Source: Fimbriimonas sp.
GTDB taxonomy: Bacteria > Armatimonadota > Fimbriimonadia > Fimbriimonadales > Fimbriimonadaceae
DNA length: 64,000 nucleotides
Direction of reading: 5' to 3'
Assembly (NCBI GenBank): GCA_029866005.1
Contig: JARXAE010000006.1
Location: 21,340 to 85,339 of the forward strand
The notes under the pieces are model-generated. The model did not search any database, had not been told where the DNA came from, and was given only the letters and a program-made list of their open reading frames with translations. Both the position numbers and the translations under genes were made by a program. Of the stretch, positions 8,825 through 18,355 are shown piece after piece. Numbering within the stretch: the stretch's first letter is position 1; each line of letters opens with the position of its first letter.

Positions 8825-10429
8825 ATGATGTCACTTGCCGCTACTTGGATGCTCATCGTCAATTTGCCCCATCAGGCAACCCAGGGAGGCGAAACATCTG
8901 GAGGTGTTCTCAAGCTAGAGCAGGCGGCCTATGATGTGAGTTCGTACGATGTTTCGATCAAGGTCGATCCGGCGAAAAAACAGATATTAGGGACAACAGT
9001 GATGGATGCCAAAGTGGTCATCCCGACCGGGACCGTGGTGCTTGATCTGGATAGTCGATTCGCGGTTTCTTCGATCAGCGATGGCAAGAGTGCTTTGCGC
9101 TATGACCGACTTACGGACGGAATTCGGGTGTACTTTCCAAGCTCAAAGCAGCCCGGTGAGTCGATTCGGATCGTGACGACTTACAGCGGTTCGCCACTTG
9201 TGGCTCGGAATGCGCCGTGGGATGGGGGGATTGTTTGGTCCAAAACACCAAGCGGAGCAGATTGGGTCTCGGTCGCTCTGCAAGGGGCCGGAGCAGACTT
9301 GCTTTTCCCCTGCAAGGATCATCCATCCGATCGGCCAGATAACGCAAAGATGCACTTGACGGTCCCGAATCCGCTGATTGCAGTTGGACCTGGGGTTTTG
9401 GAGAAGACCCAGCCAAATGCTGACAAAACAACGACGTTCCACTGGAACATGAAGCTACCGATCAACAATTACTCTCTCGTGTTCAATGCCGCTCCTTACG
9501 AGCTGGTAAAGGATTCGATCAAGTCGGTTGGTGGGGAAACGATCCCGATTCACTTTTACGTCTTGCCCGAGAACAAGGATAAGGCTCCGAAGCTGATTGC
9601 AGAGCAAAAGAAGTATTTGACGTTCATGGAGAAGTATTGCGGGCCGTTTCCGTTCAGGGCAGTAAAGTGCGGAATTGTCGAGACGACTCACTTGGGCATG
9701 GAACACTCCACTGCGGTTGGGTACGGCAACAAGTATCGTTTTGCACCAGATGGCTATGATTGGCTTCTGCTACACGAGTTTGGGCACGAGTGGTGGGCGA
9801 ACCTGGTCTCGAACGCCGACTGGCGCGACATGTGGATTCATGAAGGATTCCAGAGCTTCATGGACACCTTTTACATCGAACAGATTCGCGGAAAAGCGGC
9901 CTACTTTGCCGCGATGAAAGCGCGTCGACGGAACGTTAGAAATACGGCTCCGGTCGCACCAAGGGAAGAGACCTCTAGCGAGGCGTATGGCGGTGACATC
10001 TATGACAAGGGTGCTCTAATCCTGAGCTCGCTCAGGTACTTAGTTGGCGAAGCCGCATTCCTCCGGTCTATACGCCGCATGGCGTATCCTACGCCGGAGT
10101 CTGAAAAGTGGTCGGACGGTCGGGCGTTGCGACTGGTGACGACGGATGATTTCTTGACGATTGCTTCCGCTGAAGCGAAGCAAGATCTGAAGTGGTTCTT
10201 CGAGGTTTATGTCCGGGAAGCGAAACTTCCGGAACTGAAATCTGAGGTTACGGATGGTGTTCTCAAACTGACCTGGATCGCACCTAAGAGCTTGCCCTTC
10301 TCAATGCCAGTTGACGTGGTTGTGAACGGCAAGACGGTTCGAGTCCAGATGACCGGGGGGACAGGAACCGTCGAACTCGGAGGACTTGAATATGTCATTG
10401 ATCCGAACGGTTGGGTACTGAGGCAGTAG
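8825..10429 (+). CDS. M1-family (gluzincin) aminopeptidase
   Basis: LGMEHSTAVGYG and LLHEFGHEWWANLVSNADWRDMWIHEGF (HExxHx18E). Confidence 0.93.
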   Translation: MMSLAATWMLIVNLPHQATQGGETSGGVLKLEQAAYDVSSYDVSIKVDPAKKQILGTTVMDAKVVIPTGTVVLDLDSRFAVSSISDGKSALRYDRLTDGIRVYFPSSKQPGESIRIVTTYSGSPLVARNAPWDGGIVWSKTPSGADWVSVALQGAGADLLFPCKDHPSDRPDNAKMHLTVPNPLIAVGPGVLEKTQPNADKTTTFHWNMKLPINNYSLVFNAAPYELVKDSIKSVGGETIPIHFYVLPENKDKAPKLIAEQKKYLTFMEKYCGPFPFRAVKCGIVETTHLGMEHSTAVGYGNKYRFAPDGYDWLLLHEFGHEWWANLVSNADWRDMWIHEGFQSFMDTFYIEQIRGKAAYFAAMKARRRNVRNTAPVAPREETSSEAYGGDIYDKGALILSSLRYLVGEAAFLRSIRRMAYPTPESEKWSDGRALRLVTTDDFLTIASAEAKQDLKWFFEVYVREAKLPELKSEVTDGVLKLTWIAPKSLPFSMPVDVVVNGKTVRVQMTGGTGTVELGGLEYVIDPNGWVLRQ

Positions 10430-10457
10430 GCTCGCCGCTCAGCGGTAAGATGAGCGA

Positions 10458-11132
10458 ATGCTGTCTTTCGTCACTGCACTAGCCATCGCTGGTCCAACCG
10501 AGATCAATCTTGAAGGGTGGAAAATCATGCTGGAATCAGGCGTTCTTGCAGACAAGGATTGGCCTGAGGCAAAGGCGGAGTTGACCCGCCAACTGCAGAA
10601 TATCAAGCGGGTGGTTGATGACAAACCCCTGAAGCACCTGCAAAAGGTCGCCATTTGGGTGAACTCAGACAGCAAGGTTACTCAGTGCATGGCGTACCAT
10701 CCGGATCGAGGTTGGCTCACAAATAACGGAGCCAATCCAGACATGGCGAAATCCGTTGAGCTTGGAAGCTGCAAGCGATTTGTAGACTGGACGTACATTC
10801 AACCCTGGATGGTCTTGCACGAGCTCGCCCACGCCTATCATCATCAGTTCCTTGAAAAGGGCTTTGAGAATCCAGCGGTTCTGAGTGCATTTAAGAAGTC
10901 AATGGAGACGAAAAGGTACGACTCGGTTTTGCACTGGGACGGTCGAACCACGAAGCATTACGCCACGACGAACCAGATGGAGTATTTCGCAGAAATCACC
11001 GAGAGCTACTTTGGCACCAACGATTTCTTCCCCTTCATTCGAGCCGAACTTCGTAACTTCGATCCTGAGGCGGTTGTGTTAATGAAACAGATTTGGGGTG
11101 CGCCGGAGAAGCGCGTGAGGAACGCTCTTTAG
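10458..11132 (+). CDS. Putative secreted zincin metallopeptidase (lethal-factor C-terminal-like)
   Basis: Short signal peptide; MVLHELAHAYHHQFL (HExxH) and downstream NQMEYFAEITESYFG putative Glu ligand. Confidence 0.7.
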   Translation: MLSFVTALAIAGPTEINLEGWKIMLESGVLADKDWPEAKAELTRQLQNIKRVVDDKPLKHLQKVAIWVNSDSKVTQCMAYHPDRGWLTNNGANPDMAKSVELGSCKRFVDWTYIQPWMVLHELAHAYHHQFLEKGFENPAVLSAFKKSMETKRYDSVLHWDGRTTKHYATTNQMEYFAEITESYFGTNDFFPFIRAELRNFDPEAVVLMKQIWGAPEKRVRNAL

Positions 11133-11319
11133 GCCAAGCAGGTTCGGACAACCGAATCGAGGAGACTCAATGTCCCTGCACCGTTTGACCTGTGGCCCAC
11201 CGGTTTATGGTGGATTCGGTGGAGTCCTGGTGCAGCAATTGTTGTGAGAAAACGTAGTTTTCCGAGGAAGCTTCCCAACTCTTTAAACAGCTTTATCTCC
11301 ACCGACTTGAGGGGTAGGA

Positions 11320-13098
11320 TTGGACATGATCGCGAGTTTGATGGTACTGGCGGCGGTTGACTACGCCGGAAGTCGGGACATCCAATGGCCCGAGTTTGGC
11401 GGAGATTTGGCAGGCACGGGTTTCTCGCAGGCACGACAGATCAATACCTCGAACGTGCACAAGCTGAAGCAGGCATGGGTTTATCACACTGGCGATCAAC
11501 AGGGTAACACGCCGATTCAGTGCACGCCACTAGTTGTCGATGGAACGATGTATCTAGTTACCGCAGGTCATCGGGTTGTGGCCCTGGATCCGGCGACCGG
11601 CAAGCCCAACTGGGCTTTTGACTCCAAGATCGACAGCTCGCGGAGTGGGCACACTCGTAGTAGCCGGGGAGTAGCGTTTGCCCGGTTTGGTTGGGGAAGC
11701 GGAGTCCAGAGAAGAATTTTTTACGGCACACCAGATGGCAGAATCCTCAGTATCGATGCCACTAAGGGAACTTTGGATCCCGAATTCAAGACTGTCGATC
11801 TTCGCCATGAACTTGGTACAAAAGGTTATGTGGGAATCTCATCGGCTCCGACCGTCTACGGCGACCTAGTTTTCGTTGGTATCGCCAGCGATGAGGGAAG
11901 GGGTGCGGCACCAGGTCATATCATCGCGTTTTCGGCCAGAACCGGTAAGCGAAAGTGGAGCTTTGAAGTGCTCTCGAAGGATCAACTTGAACGTGGAATT
12001 GGCGCGGCAGGAGCTTGGAATGGGTACGTCGTGGATCAGAAACATGGAGTTCTGTTTGCAACAACTGGCTCGGCGGCGCCAGATTTTGATGGTCGTGACC
12101 GACCCGGCGATAATCTGTTTGCGAATTGTGTTCTCGCCCTCGACGCTCGAACTGGGAAAAAGCTTTGGCATTATCAAACCGTTCATCATGATCTTTGGGA
12201 TCACGATAATGCCTCACGCCCCCTACTCTGTCAAATCAAGCGGGATGGAAAACTGGTTGAAGTCGTTGCAGTTCTGACCAAAACTGGATTCTGTTTTGTC
12301 CTAGATCGCAAAACTGGCAAGCCCGTGTTTGGAGTGAAGGAGGTTCCAGTTCCGCCCTCGAAGCTACCTGGTGAAATGGCATCCAAGACTCAGCCTGAAC
12401 CGATCTTGCCACCTGCATTGGCGCCTACTCTGTTCGATCTGAGTCAAGTGACGAGTATATCAGCCGCGAGCCGAGATTCGGTATTGAAGCTGCTCCGCGG
12501 GTTGTCCTACGGTGAGAAATATCTCCCGCCGACATCCGAGGGAACGGTTGTGTCGCCCGGCTATTGGGGTGGATCACCTTGGTCAGGGGGCTCTTTCGAC
12601 CCTCGAACAAACACGCTTTTTGCGAACACAAACAACCTTCCGGGGATCATGTCTAACCCTGCAAACTACCGCATGCTGGTGGATCATGAAGGGTATCCCG
12701 GTTCAAAGCCGCCGTGGGGAATGCTTACTGCGATAGATCTGAACTCGGGCAAGTTTCGCTGGCAAAAGCCCCTTGGTGAGTATAAAGAGCTAACCCTTCG
12801 GAAAATTCCGCAAACTGGAACACCAAACCTAGGTGGAACCCTCACGACCGCTGGGAATTTAGTCTTCGTGGGAGCTACTTGCGACCAGATGTTAAGGGCT
12901 TTTGACTCTCGGACTGGCAAGGTTCTTCTTCAACACCCTCTACCGGCTTCAGCATTCGCCGCGCCGATGACTTATGAGATCAACGGTCACCAGTACATTG
13001 TCGTTGCGGCGAGCGGGGGTGGTTTTGGCAAGCAGTTCGGGTTTGACCGCGGGCCAGTGAGTGACTCGTTTGTCTGTCTGTCTTTACCAAAAAGCTAG
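11320..13098 (+). CDS. PQQ-dependent dehydrogenase-like beta-propeller protein
   Basis: WPEFGGDLAGTGFSQARQINTSNVHKLKQAWVYHTGD; VALDPATGKPNWAFD; TGKKLWHYQTVHHDLWDHDNASRPLL; typical quinoprotein repeats. Confidence 0.9.
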   Translation: MDMIASLMVLAAVDYAGSRDIQWPEFGGDLAGTGFSQARQINTSNVHKLKQAWVYHTGDQQGNTPIQCTPLVVDGTMYLVTAGHRVVALDPATGKPNWAFDSKIDSSRSGHTRSSRGVAFARFGWGSGVQRRIFYGTPDGRILSIDATKGTLDPEFKTVDLRHELGTKGYVGISSAPTVYGDLVFVGIASDEGRGAAPGHIIAFSARTGKRKWSFEVLSKDQLERGIGAAGAWNGYVVDQKHGVLFATTGSAAPDFDGRDRPGDNLFANCVLALDARTGKKLWHYQTVHHDLWDHDNASRPLLCQIKRDGKLVEVVAVLTKTGFCFVLDRKTGKPVFGVKEVPVPPSKLPGEMASKTQPEPILPPALAPTLFDLSQVTSISAASRDSVLKLLRGLSYGEKYLPPTSEGTVVSPGYWGGSPWSGGSFDPRTNTLFANTNNLPGIMSNPANYRMLVDHEGYPGSKPPWGMLTAIDLNSGKFRWQKPLGEYKELTLRKIPQTGTPNLGGTLTTAGNLVFVGATCDQMLRAFDSRTGKVLLQHPLPASAFAAPMTYEINGHQYIVVAASGGGFGKQFGFDRGPVSDSFVCLSLPKS

Positions 13099-13113
13099 CG
13101 AACGATAGGTGCG

Positions 13114-13577
13114 CTAGTATCGGTTCAGTATCCAGATTGAGAAGTTCAGGACGGATGCAAAGGACACCCACAGCAGATATGGAAGTAGTAGCCAGCCTGA
13201 AGTTCGGTCAACTCGATAGAACACGATAAGCATCGTCAGAATGGAAAGCCATAGAAAGACAATTTCTATCAAAGCGAAATCGGGTCGTCGCTGACCAAAG
13301 AAGAGCCATGACCAGCCAATGTTCAGTGCAAGCTGAACGGCAAAAATGATAGCCGGGACGCCCCAAAAGTGACCAGTTTGCCAGACCCTCCAAGCAGAAA
13401 CCGCGATCAGGATGTATAACACAGTCCAAACCGGGCCGAAGAGGGCGGCAGGTGGATTCCAAGCTGGCTTTATCAATTCGGGGAACCAAGTCTTGACTGA
13501 GGAACTGGTGAAAAGCCCTCCGATGCCCCTGCAAGAAAGCTCGTTCCGAGGAAGAGGGCAAGGCTGACCAGTTTCAT
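13114..13577 (-). CDS. tspO: TspO/MBR family protein, apparently frameshifted near the N-terminus (C-terminal ORF 13114..13476)
   Basis: IKPAWNPPAALFGPVWTVLYILIAVSAWRVW...LALNIGWSWLFFGQRRPDFALIEI. The N-terminal MKLVSLALFLGTSFLAGASEG from ATG 13577 lies in another frame. Confidence 0.75.
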
Positions 13578-14038
13578 ACGGCTCGTCCTAAACTACCCAT
13601 TCCAATAGAGATCGCGAGTATCCAGTAGACCAGATAAAGAGCGCGGCGAGACAAAACGTGCTCGAAGCCAGGGGTGAACCGCTTTGGGACAACCTTAAAG
13701 TCGACCCAATAGGCAAGGGTAGAAATACAGAAGGCGATGGCGAATGTACCGAAGGGGCTAGATGGCGTAACCTTCAACGCCTGCAGAGTCAACTCGGCGA
13801 CAACGCTCCACCCAACCATTGCGAAAACATTGAGCACGAACCCAACCGCCGCAAAAGTGAGATTGAGTCGATTGGTGAGATACGCTCGCTCCCCAAAAGC
13901 AATGTGACTGATCGCCTGGACAGGGGCCAAGAGATGCTTGCCCGTTAGACCGGCGAGGCAGACGACGGCAAGCATCGTGGCCGTTGTAGACCAGACCGCC
14001 AATATTAAGATGTTACTGATGAGTGGAGAGCTATTCAT
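13574..14038 (-). CDS. Uncharacterised multi-pass membrane protein
   Basis: Four hydrophobic segments; ATGA overlap with the tspO start. Confidence 0.75.
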   Translation of the reverse strand: MNSSPLISNILILAVWSTTATMLAVVCLAGLTGKHLLAPVQAISHIAFGERAYLTNRLNLTFAAVGFVLNVFAMVGWSVVAELTLQALKVTPSSPFGTFAIAFCISTLAYWVDFKVVPKRFTPGFEHVLSRRALYLVYWILAISIGMGSLGRAV

Positions 14039-14052
14039 GACACTTCAAACCG

Positions 14053-14532
14053 CTATTTCGTTCGATGTGAGTTAAGCATCCAAAGGAGTTTCTCGTACTC
14101 GGTGGCAATTGCCACGAGGATATCGTTCGTTACCGGTTCTTCGGTGACGCCTTCGGTCGTCCGTTCGATTCCCATTCGAATGCCTTTGATGGAGCCGCTG
14201 AACGACTCGCAGAGGCCAGTCAGGGCCGCTTCAGCGTCTAACTCGGCGGAGGGGAAAGGTTTCAGGCGTTCCTCTACCGAGAATCGTTTCGATGGTGCGT
14301 CGACTGATGCACCGAGTTGGCGGATCCGCTCGGCGATGATATCGCCGGATTCGTTGACGACTGCCGCTACTTCGTCGAGAAATCGATGGACCACAAGGAA
14401 GTTGGCGTCACGAAGGTTCCAGTGGGCAGTTTTGACGTGATTGTAAAGCTCAAGCTGATCCAGAAGGATCGGGTCGAGGATGGAGACCAAAGCGTCGGTG
14501 AGTTCTTTCTCTATCGGGATTGTCCGAAGCAT
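14053..14532 (-). CDS. dps: Dps-family DNA-binding ferritin-like protein
   Basis: LLDQLELYNHVKTAHWNLRDANFLVVHRFLDEVAAVVNESGDIIAERIRQLGASVDA. Likely start MLRTIPIEK at 14532. Confidence 0.9.
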   Translation of the reverse strand: MLRTIPIEKELTDALVSILDPILLDQLELYNHVKTAHWNLRDANFLVVHRFLDEVAAVVNESGDIIAERIRQLGASVDAPSKRFSVEERLKPFPSAELDAEAALTGLCESFSGSIKGIRMGIERTTEGVTEEPVTNDILVAIATEYEKLLWMLNSHRTK

Positions 14533-14536
14533 CGTA

Positions 14537-14941
14537 TTAGTCCTTTTTGGTTGCATTTTTGATCGCGTCAGTGACCCTTTGGACTCCTTCGGACACCGCA
14601 TCTGCAGCGTCTTCCGCTACACCCTTGGCGTGTCCCTTCATTTGCTGAATCTTGCCTTCGGTTTGTTCTGCGGCACCTTCCGCTTCGAGCTTCGCATTGT
14701 GGGTTGCTTCTCCCAGCGCTTGTTTGGCAACTCCAATAACTTCTTTGGACTTGCCTTTAACTTTGTCGCGTGCGCCGGCACCTACCATGTCGTCAAGAGC
14801 GTCGTTTGCTGTGTCGTTGTTCACATACTCAGCTACTCTGCCTGACTTCATTCGTTCGGTGATGGGTATAGAATGGAGGAAACTCATACACCGATGTGTC
14901 CGTGGCGACTCCAAACTCTCGGACGCGTGGCTCATGAGCAC
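14537..14941 (-). CDS. CsbD-like stress protein
   Basis: KVKGKSKEVIGVAKQALGEATHNAKLEAEGAAEQTEGKIQQMKG; real start probably an internal Met. Confidence 0.8.
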   Translation of the reverse strand: MLMSHASESLESPRTHRCMSFLHSIPITERMKSGRVAEYVNNDTANDALDDMVGAGARDKVKGKSKEVIGVAKQALGEATHNAKLEAEGAAEQTEGKIQQMKGHAKGVAEDAADAVSEGVQRVTDAIKNATKKD

Positions 14942-14950
14942 CTAAATCCG

Positions 14951-15574
14951 TCAGTCGTTAAGTCCATTTCCGGCAATGATCTGCTCAATTGACTTTGCTA
15001 TGCGAGCTTCGCGAGTTTTGGCTTGCTTGGGCTGAGAGAAGTGGAGGAGATAACCACGTTGGCGACCGGGAGTGAGAGCACGGAACGCTTCGCGGAGCTC
15101 GGGCATTTCCTCGAATTTGTCGGCGAGTTCTTGAGGGATGGGACGTTCTTCAATCTTGATTTTCTCGACTTGCTGCCCCGATCTTTCAATTTCTATCGCT
15201 TCTCGAAGATAAGCCTTGATGACGTCAGCAAGAAGTTTGATTTGAGCAACACTTCGGAGTCGAACGATCCGACCCGATTGGGAATTCTCCCCCGGGAGTT
15301 CGAGGATATGTTCGGGGTCGCTCAGCAACGCACCTTTGAAAAAACTCACCGTGCAGCAGTCTCGAAATGCCCCCATCACCGCGATGTTCTTACCGTTGTC
15401 CGTGTAGCAAGGATGGGCCCATTTCAGCTCTTCGGTGAGTCCTGACGAAAGAATGAGTGATCTGAGGAGAGTGAGCTCTTCTCGCCAAATTTGGGTTGAG
15501 CAATCGGGAGTTTGGAACCTGCTACACCGACCACACCCCTCAGAGAAATACTCGTTGACCGAATCTATCTTCAT
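14951..15574 (-). CDS. YdeI/OmpD-associated (DUF1801-type) protein
   Basis: WREELTLLRSLILSSGLTEELKWAHPCYTDNGKNIAVMGAFRDCCTVSFFKGALL; C-terminal LTPGRQRGYLLHFSQPKQAKTREARIAKSI. SD AGGAG before ATG 15574. Confidence 0.88.
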   Translation of the reverse strand: MKIDSVNEYFSEGCGRCSRFQTPDCSTQIWREELTLLRSLILSSGLTEELKWAHPCYTDNGKNIAVMGAFRDCCTVSFFKGALLSDPEHILELPGENSQSGRIVRLRSVAQIKLLADVIKAYLREAIEIERSGQQVEKIKIEERPIPQELADKFEEMPELREAFRALTPGRQRGYLLHFSQPKQAKTREARIAKSIEQIIAGNGLND

Positions 15575-15787
15575 CACTTCTCCTGCGCTTTGATCATGTT
15601 TGGTTTGCTGTTCACTTCTTACCCCAGAGTGTGCCTTGAGATAAGGCAAGGGGCATTCCAAGAAAGTTCACTAAAATCTCTCAACGTGGGTCAAAAGACC
15701 CGAACGGAAGTTAAGATCAGGGTGATATCTCACAAAGTGGTGTAGATTTCTAACATTACGCCATTTGGTGTATAGATTTGGAGGCAT

Positions 15788-17107
15788 ATGAAAATTGGAA
15801 TGAAGGCTTTAAGCCTCGTTTGTGGCGTTTTGGTTCTGTCGGTTGTGGTTGTCGGGCAACGTCCGGTCGCACCCGCACTGAATAGTAATCCGGGAGCGAA
15901 GTATACGGCCTACGTCAACTTCACGGGATTCAACTTTAATGGCAACTGGGGAGGTACCGGTAGAGCACCTGGCAATGTACCGGCATACACGCTGGACGCC
16001 GATGCAACCTCGTTCAGCACAGCTGAGATCAACAATATCAAAGAGACGTGGGCTCGAATAAGTCAAAAATATATCGGCTTCAACATCAACGTGACCACCG
16101 TTGATCCCGCTCCAGCTGGACTGACCGATGCGCAGCGACAGACCTGGTATGACAACACGCCATTCCTTACGCACGCGATGATCGGGGGAACCTATGACTG
16201 GTACGGCGCGGCTGGGGGCGTTTCATACGTCGGAGTGGCTGCCGCCGCGACTCTCTCAGGCGGGATGAGGACAAACTGGACCTTCCCTGTGAACGGTTCA
16301 GGGACCTCCCCAAGCGGATGCACCGCCGCCTGCGCCCATGAAATCGGTCACCACCTTGGGCTTGGCCACCAAAGGGACGAGAGTAACGGAGCCGCTTACA
16401 GCACCAATGGTGGCGCATCTGGAAACGGAAGCTATGCTCCTCTGATGGGGACGACCTACAATTCTCAACGAGGAACGTGGAGGCAAGGTGGTACCACAGG
16501 GACCTGGACAAATGCGAACGACGTCGCCGTCCTCCAAGCTAACCCAGGCATGGGGCCCCTGCTCGATAGTGGCTGGGGACATACGCGCGAGACGGCTTCG
16601 ATCATGCCGGTCAACAACGATGGCACGATTAATACCGCACTTTCGAAGGGTTGGATTATGCCCAAGGCATCCACCGGCTATAGTGCGGTTGGCGAATCCA
16701 GCTACACAACGGATTGGTTCAAATTCGGATCCCTTGGCGGTAATGTGAGCCTGACCGCCCATGACGGAACCTCGTTCCTTCAAAACGGAGTTGCGGATCC
16801 TGGCGCGACCATGCGCTCTGTCCTGAGAATCTTTAGCTCAACCGGCGCACTCGTCGGTACCGCAATTGAAGACGCCACGACACTCAAGCGGACTTGGTCC
16901 GGGAACCTCGCCTTCGGCGAGTACTACGCACAAGTTGCGAGCTACGGCAACTACACATCTGCAAGAGAACCGAACGCTCACTACTTCAATATGGGTGGCT
17001 ACTTCCTCTCGGGAAGCGGTCTTGCTCCGGTACCCGAGCCAGCTACCCTGATTGGGCTCGCGGCTGGACTTGGTGCCCTCGCGCGACGACGACGTAGCAA
17101 GAAGTAA
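15788..17107 (+). CDS. PEP-CTERM-tagged secreted metzincin-like metalloprotease
   Basis: Signal peptide; CAHEIGHHLGLGHQ (HExxHxxGxxH) with downstream SYAPLMG Met-turn-like; C-terminal PVPEPATLIGLAAGLGALARRRRSKK. Confidence 0.9.
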   Translation: MKIGMKALSLVCGVLVLSVVVVGQRPVAPALNSNPGAKYTAYVNFTGFNFNGNWGGTGRAPGNVPAYTLDADATSFSTAEINNIKETWARISQKYIGFNINVTTVDPAPAGLTDAQRQTWYDNTPFLTHAMIGGTYDWYGAAGGVSYVGVAAAATLSGGMRTNWTFPVNGSGTSPSGCTAACAHEIGHHLGLGHQRDESNGAAYSTNGGASGNGSYAPLMGTTYNSQRGTWRQGGTTGTWTNANDVAVLQANPGMGPLLDSGWGHTRETASIMPVNNDGTINTALSKGWIMPKASTGYSAVGESSYTTDWFKFGSLGGNVSLTAHDGTSFLQNGVADPGATMRSVLRIFSSTGALVGTAIEDATTLKRTWSGNLAFGEYYAQVASYGNYTSAREPNAHYFNMGGYFLSGSGLAPVPEPATLIGLAAGLGALARRRRSKK

Positions 17108-17128
17108 AACGTCCCACTCCCTTTCACA

Positions 17129-17157
17129 TCCCCTTGGTACCATTGTTACAAGGGGAT
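17129..17157 (+). terminator. Stem-loop after the PEP-CTERM gene; its 3' arm contains a Shine-Dalgarno-like sequence
   Basis: CCCCTTG...CAAGGGG, followed by ATTTGTTTTG. Confidence 0.5.
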
Positions 17158-17162
17158 TTGTT

Positions 17163-17729
17163 TTGCGTCTTGATGGAAATTGGGAGGGGTTTTACGCCTA
17201 TGATGACTTGCGGCAAAGCGAGAGCTTGGACATACACTCGGATGAGTATCGACAGGTCAAGGTAACGGCTAGTTTTGAGCAATCCCTTGACGTGCTCACG
17301 GGTCAGATGCGAGACATCAAGCCTGAAACCCAGTCAACCTCGTTCAAGGAGCACCTTTTTCAACATCGAAAAGTTTACGGCTTAAAGAATTTTCTAGCGT
17401 GGCAGAAGGTGCTTTTCTTTCGACCGACTATGGAAATAGAACATGCAAACCCTGCGGAAGCATCATGCAATGGGCACGTTCGTGGGGACGAGGTCTTTTT
17501 TGTGAAAACCTATGCTGGGCTAGCGTCTTACCGATTTGTCGAAAATAGCGTGCGACTAAGCGAAGCTGCAGAGCCGATGCAACCGGTCACCTATCGAGGC
17601 TTAATCTCTGAAGGTGGATCTGTGATTCAAGGTAGGTGGTCCATCGCTCAGCACTACTCTCCAGAGGGAACGGCTATTCCTAGCTTGGAGGGCTCGTTCG
17701 AGCTTCGCCGTAGTCCACCGATCTGCTAA
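17163..17729 (+). CDS. Hypothetical protein (likely TTG start)
   Basis: ORF 17052..17729; AAGGGG sits about 6 nt before TTG at 17163; LRLDGNWEGFYAYDDLRQSES. Confidence 0.6.
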   Translation: MRLDGNWEGFYAYDDLRQSESLDIHSDEYRQVKVTASFEQSLDVLTGQMRDIKPETQSTSFKEHLFQHRKVYGLKNFLAWQKVLFFRPTMEIEHANPAEASCNGHVRGDEVFFVKTYAGLASYRFVENSVRLSEAAEPMQPVTYRGLISEGGSVIQGRWSIAQHYSPEGTAIPSLEGSFELRRSPPIC

Positions 17730-17738
17730 AACTTCAGA

Positions 17739-18197
17739 ATGCAAAAGCTCACTCCATTTATCTGGCTCCAAGGGACGGCTGAGGATGCGTGCAAGTTTTA
17801 CACTTCGCTGATCGAAGGCTCGTCGTACGAAATCGTGATGCCTGGTCCAGAGGGAGCTCCACTAATGCTCACCCTCAAAGTCCAAGCGCTGTCGATCAAC
17901 TTTTTGAACCTTCCGTCAGAGTTCGTCTTGACGCCCGCGTTTTCGTTCCAACTGGACTGCGAGGATCAGGACGAGGTAGATCGGATTTGGGAGGCGATGC
18001 GCGATGGTGGAACTACAATGGCTTGTGGCTGGATCACCGACAAATATGGGTTGACCTGGCAAGTCATCCCGCGACGCTTTATGGAGTTGCTGACTATAGG
18101 AACCCCATCGCAGGTCGGCGCAGTGATGGAAGCCATGCAGCAGATGATTAAGTTGGAAGTTGCGCCCCTCGAAGCGGCTTTTGAAGCGGCAAAGTGA
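17739..18197 (+). CDS. VOC superfamily / PhnB-like protein
   Basis: MQKLTPFIWLQGTAEDACKFYTSLIEGS...LSINFLNLPSEF...CGWITDKYGLTWQVIP. Confidence 0.9.
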   Translation: MQKLTPFIWLQGTAEDACKFYTSLIEGSSYEIVMPGPEGAPLMLTLKVQALSINFLNLPSEFVLTPAFSFQLDCEDQDEVDRIWEAMRDGGTTMACGWITDKYGLTWQVIPRRFMELLTIGTPSQVGAVMEAMQQMIKLEVAPLEAAFEAAK

Positions 18198-18355
18198 GAT
18201 TTGCGCATTAAGTGTTGCGAGCCTGGTTATCAAGGCTGGCGACAAGACGATGATTACAATCAGTAATTGATCGAAGTAGCTGTAGTCAATTCTTGGCACA
18301 CCGGCTGGGTTTGTGGTGGACGACGCGAGGCGACGTTACTAGACTATTCTCAGGT

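Noticed and set aside
11133-11319. 187-bp gap between the zincin and PQQ-like genes, with AGGAAGCTTCC palindrome
   Set aside because: Considered as a riboswitch or gene remnant, but I could not match a known aptamer core and both strands give unconvincing peptides.
15662-15787. Leader of the PEP-CTERM gene with GGGTCAAAAGACCC hairpin, considered as a c-di-GMP riboswitch
   Set aside because: The conserved GEMM-I core sequences are not present.
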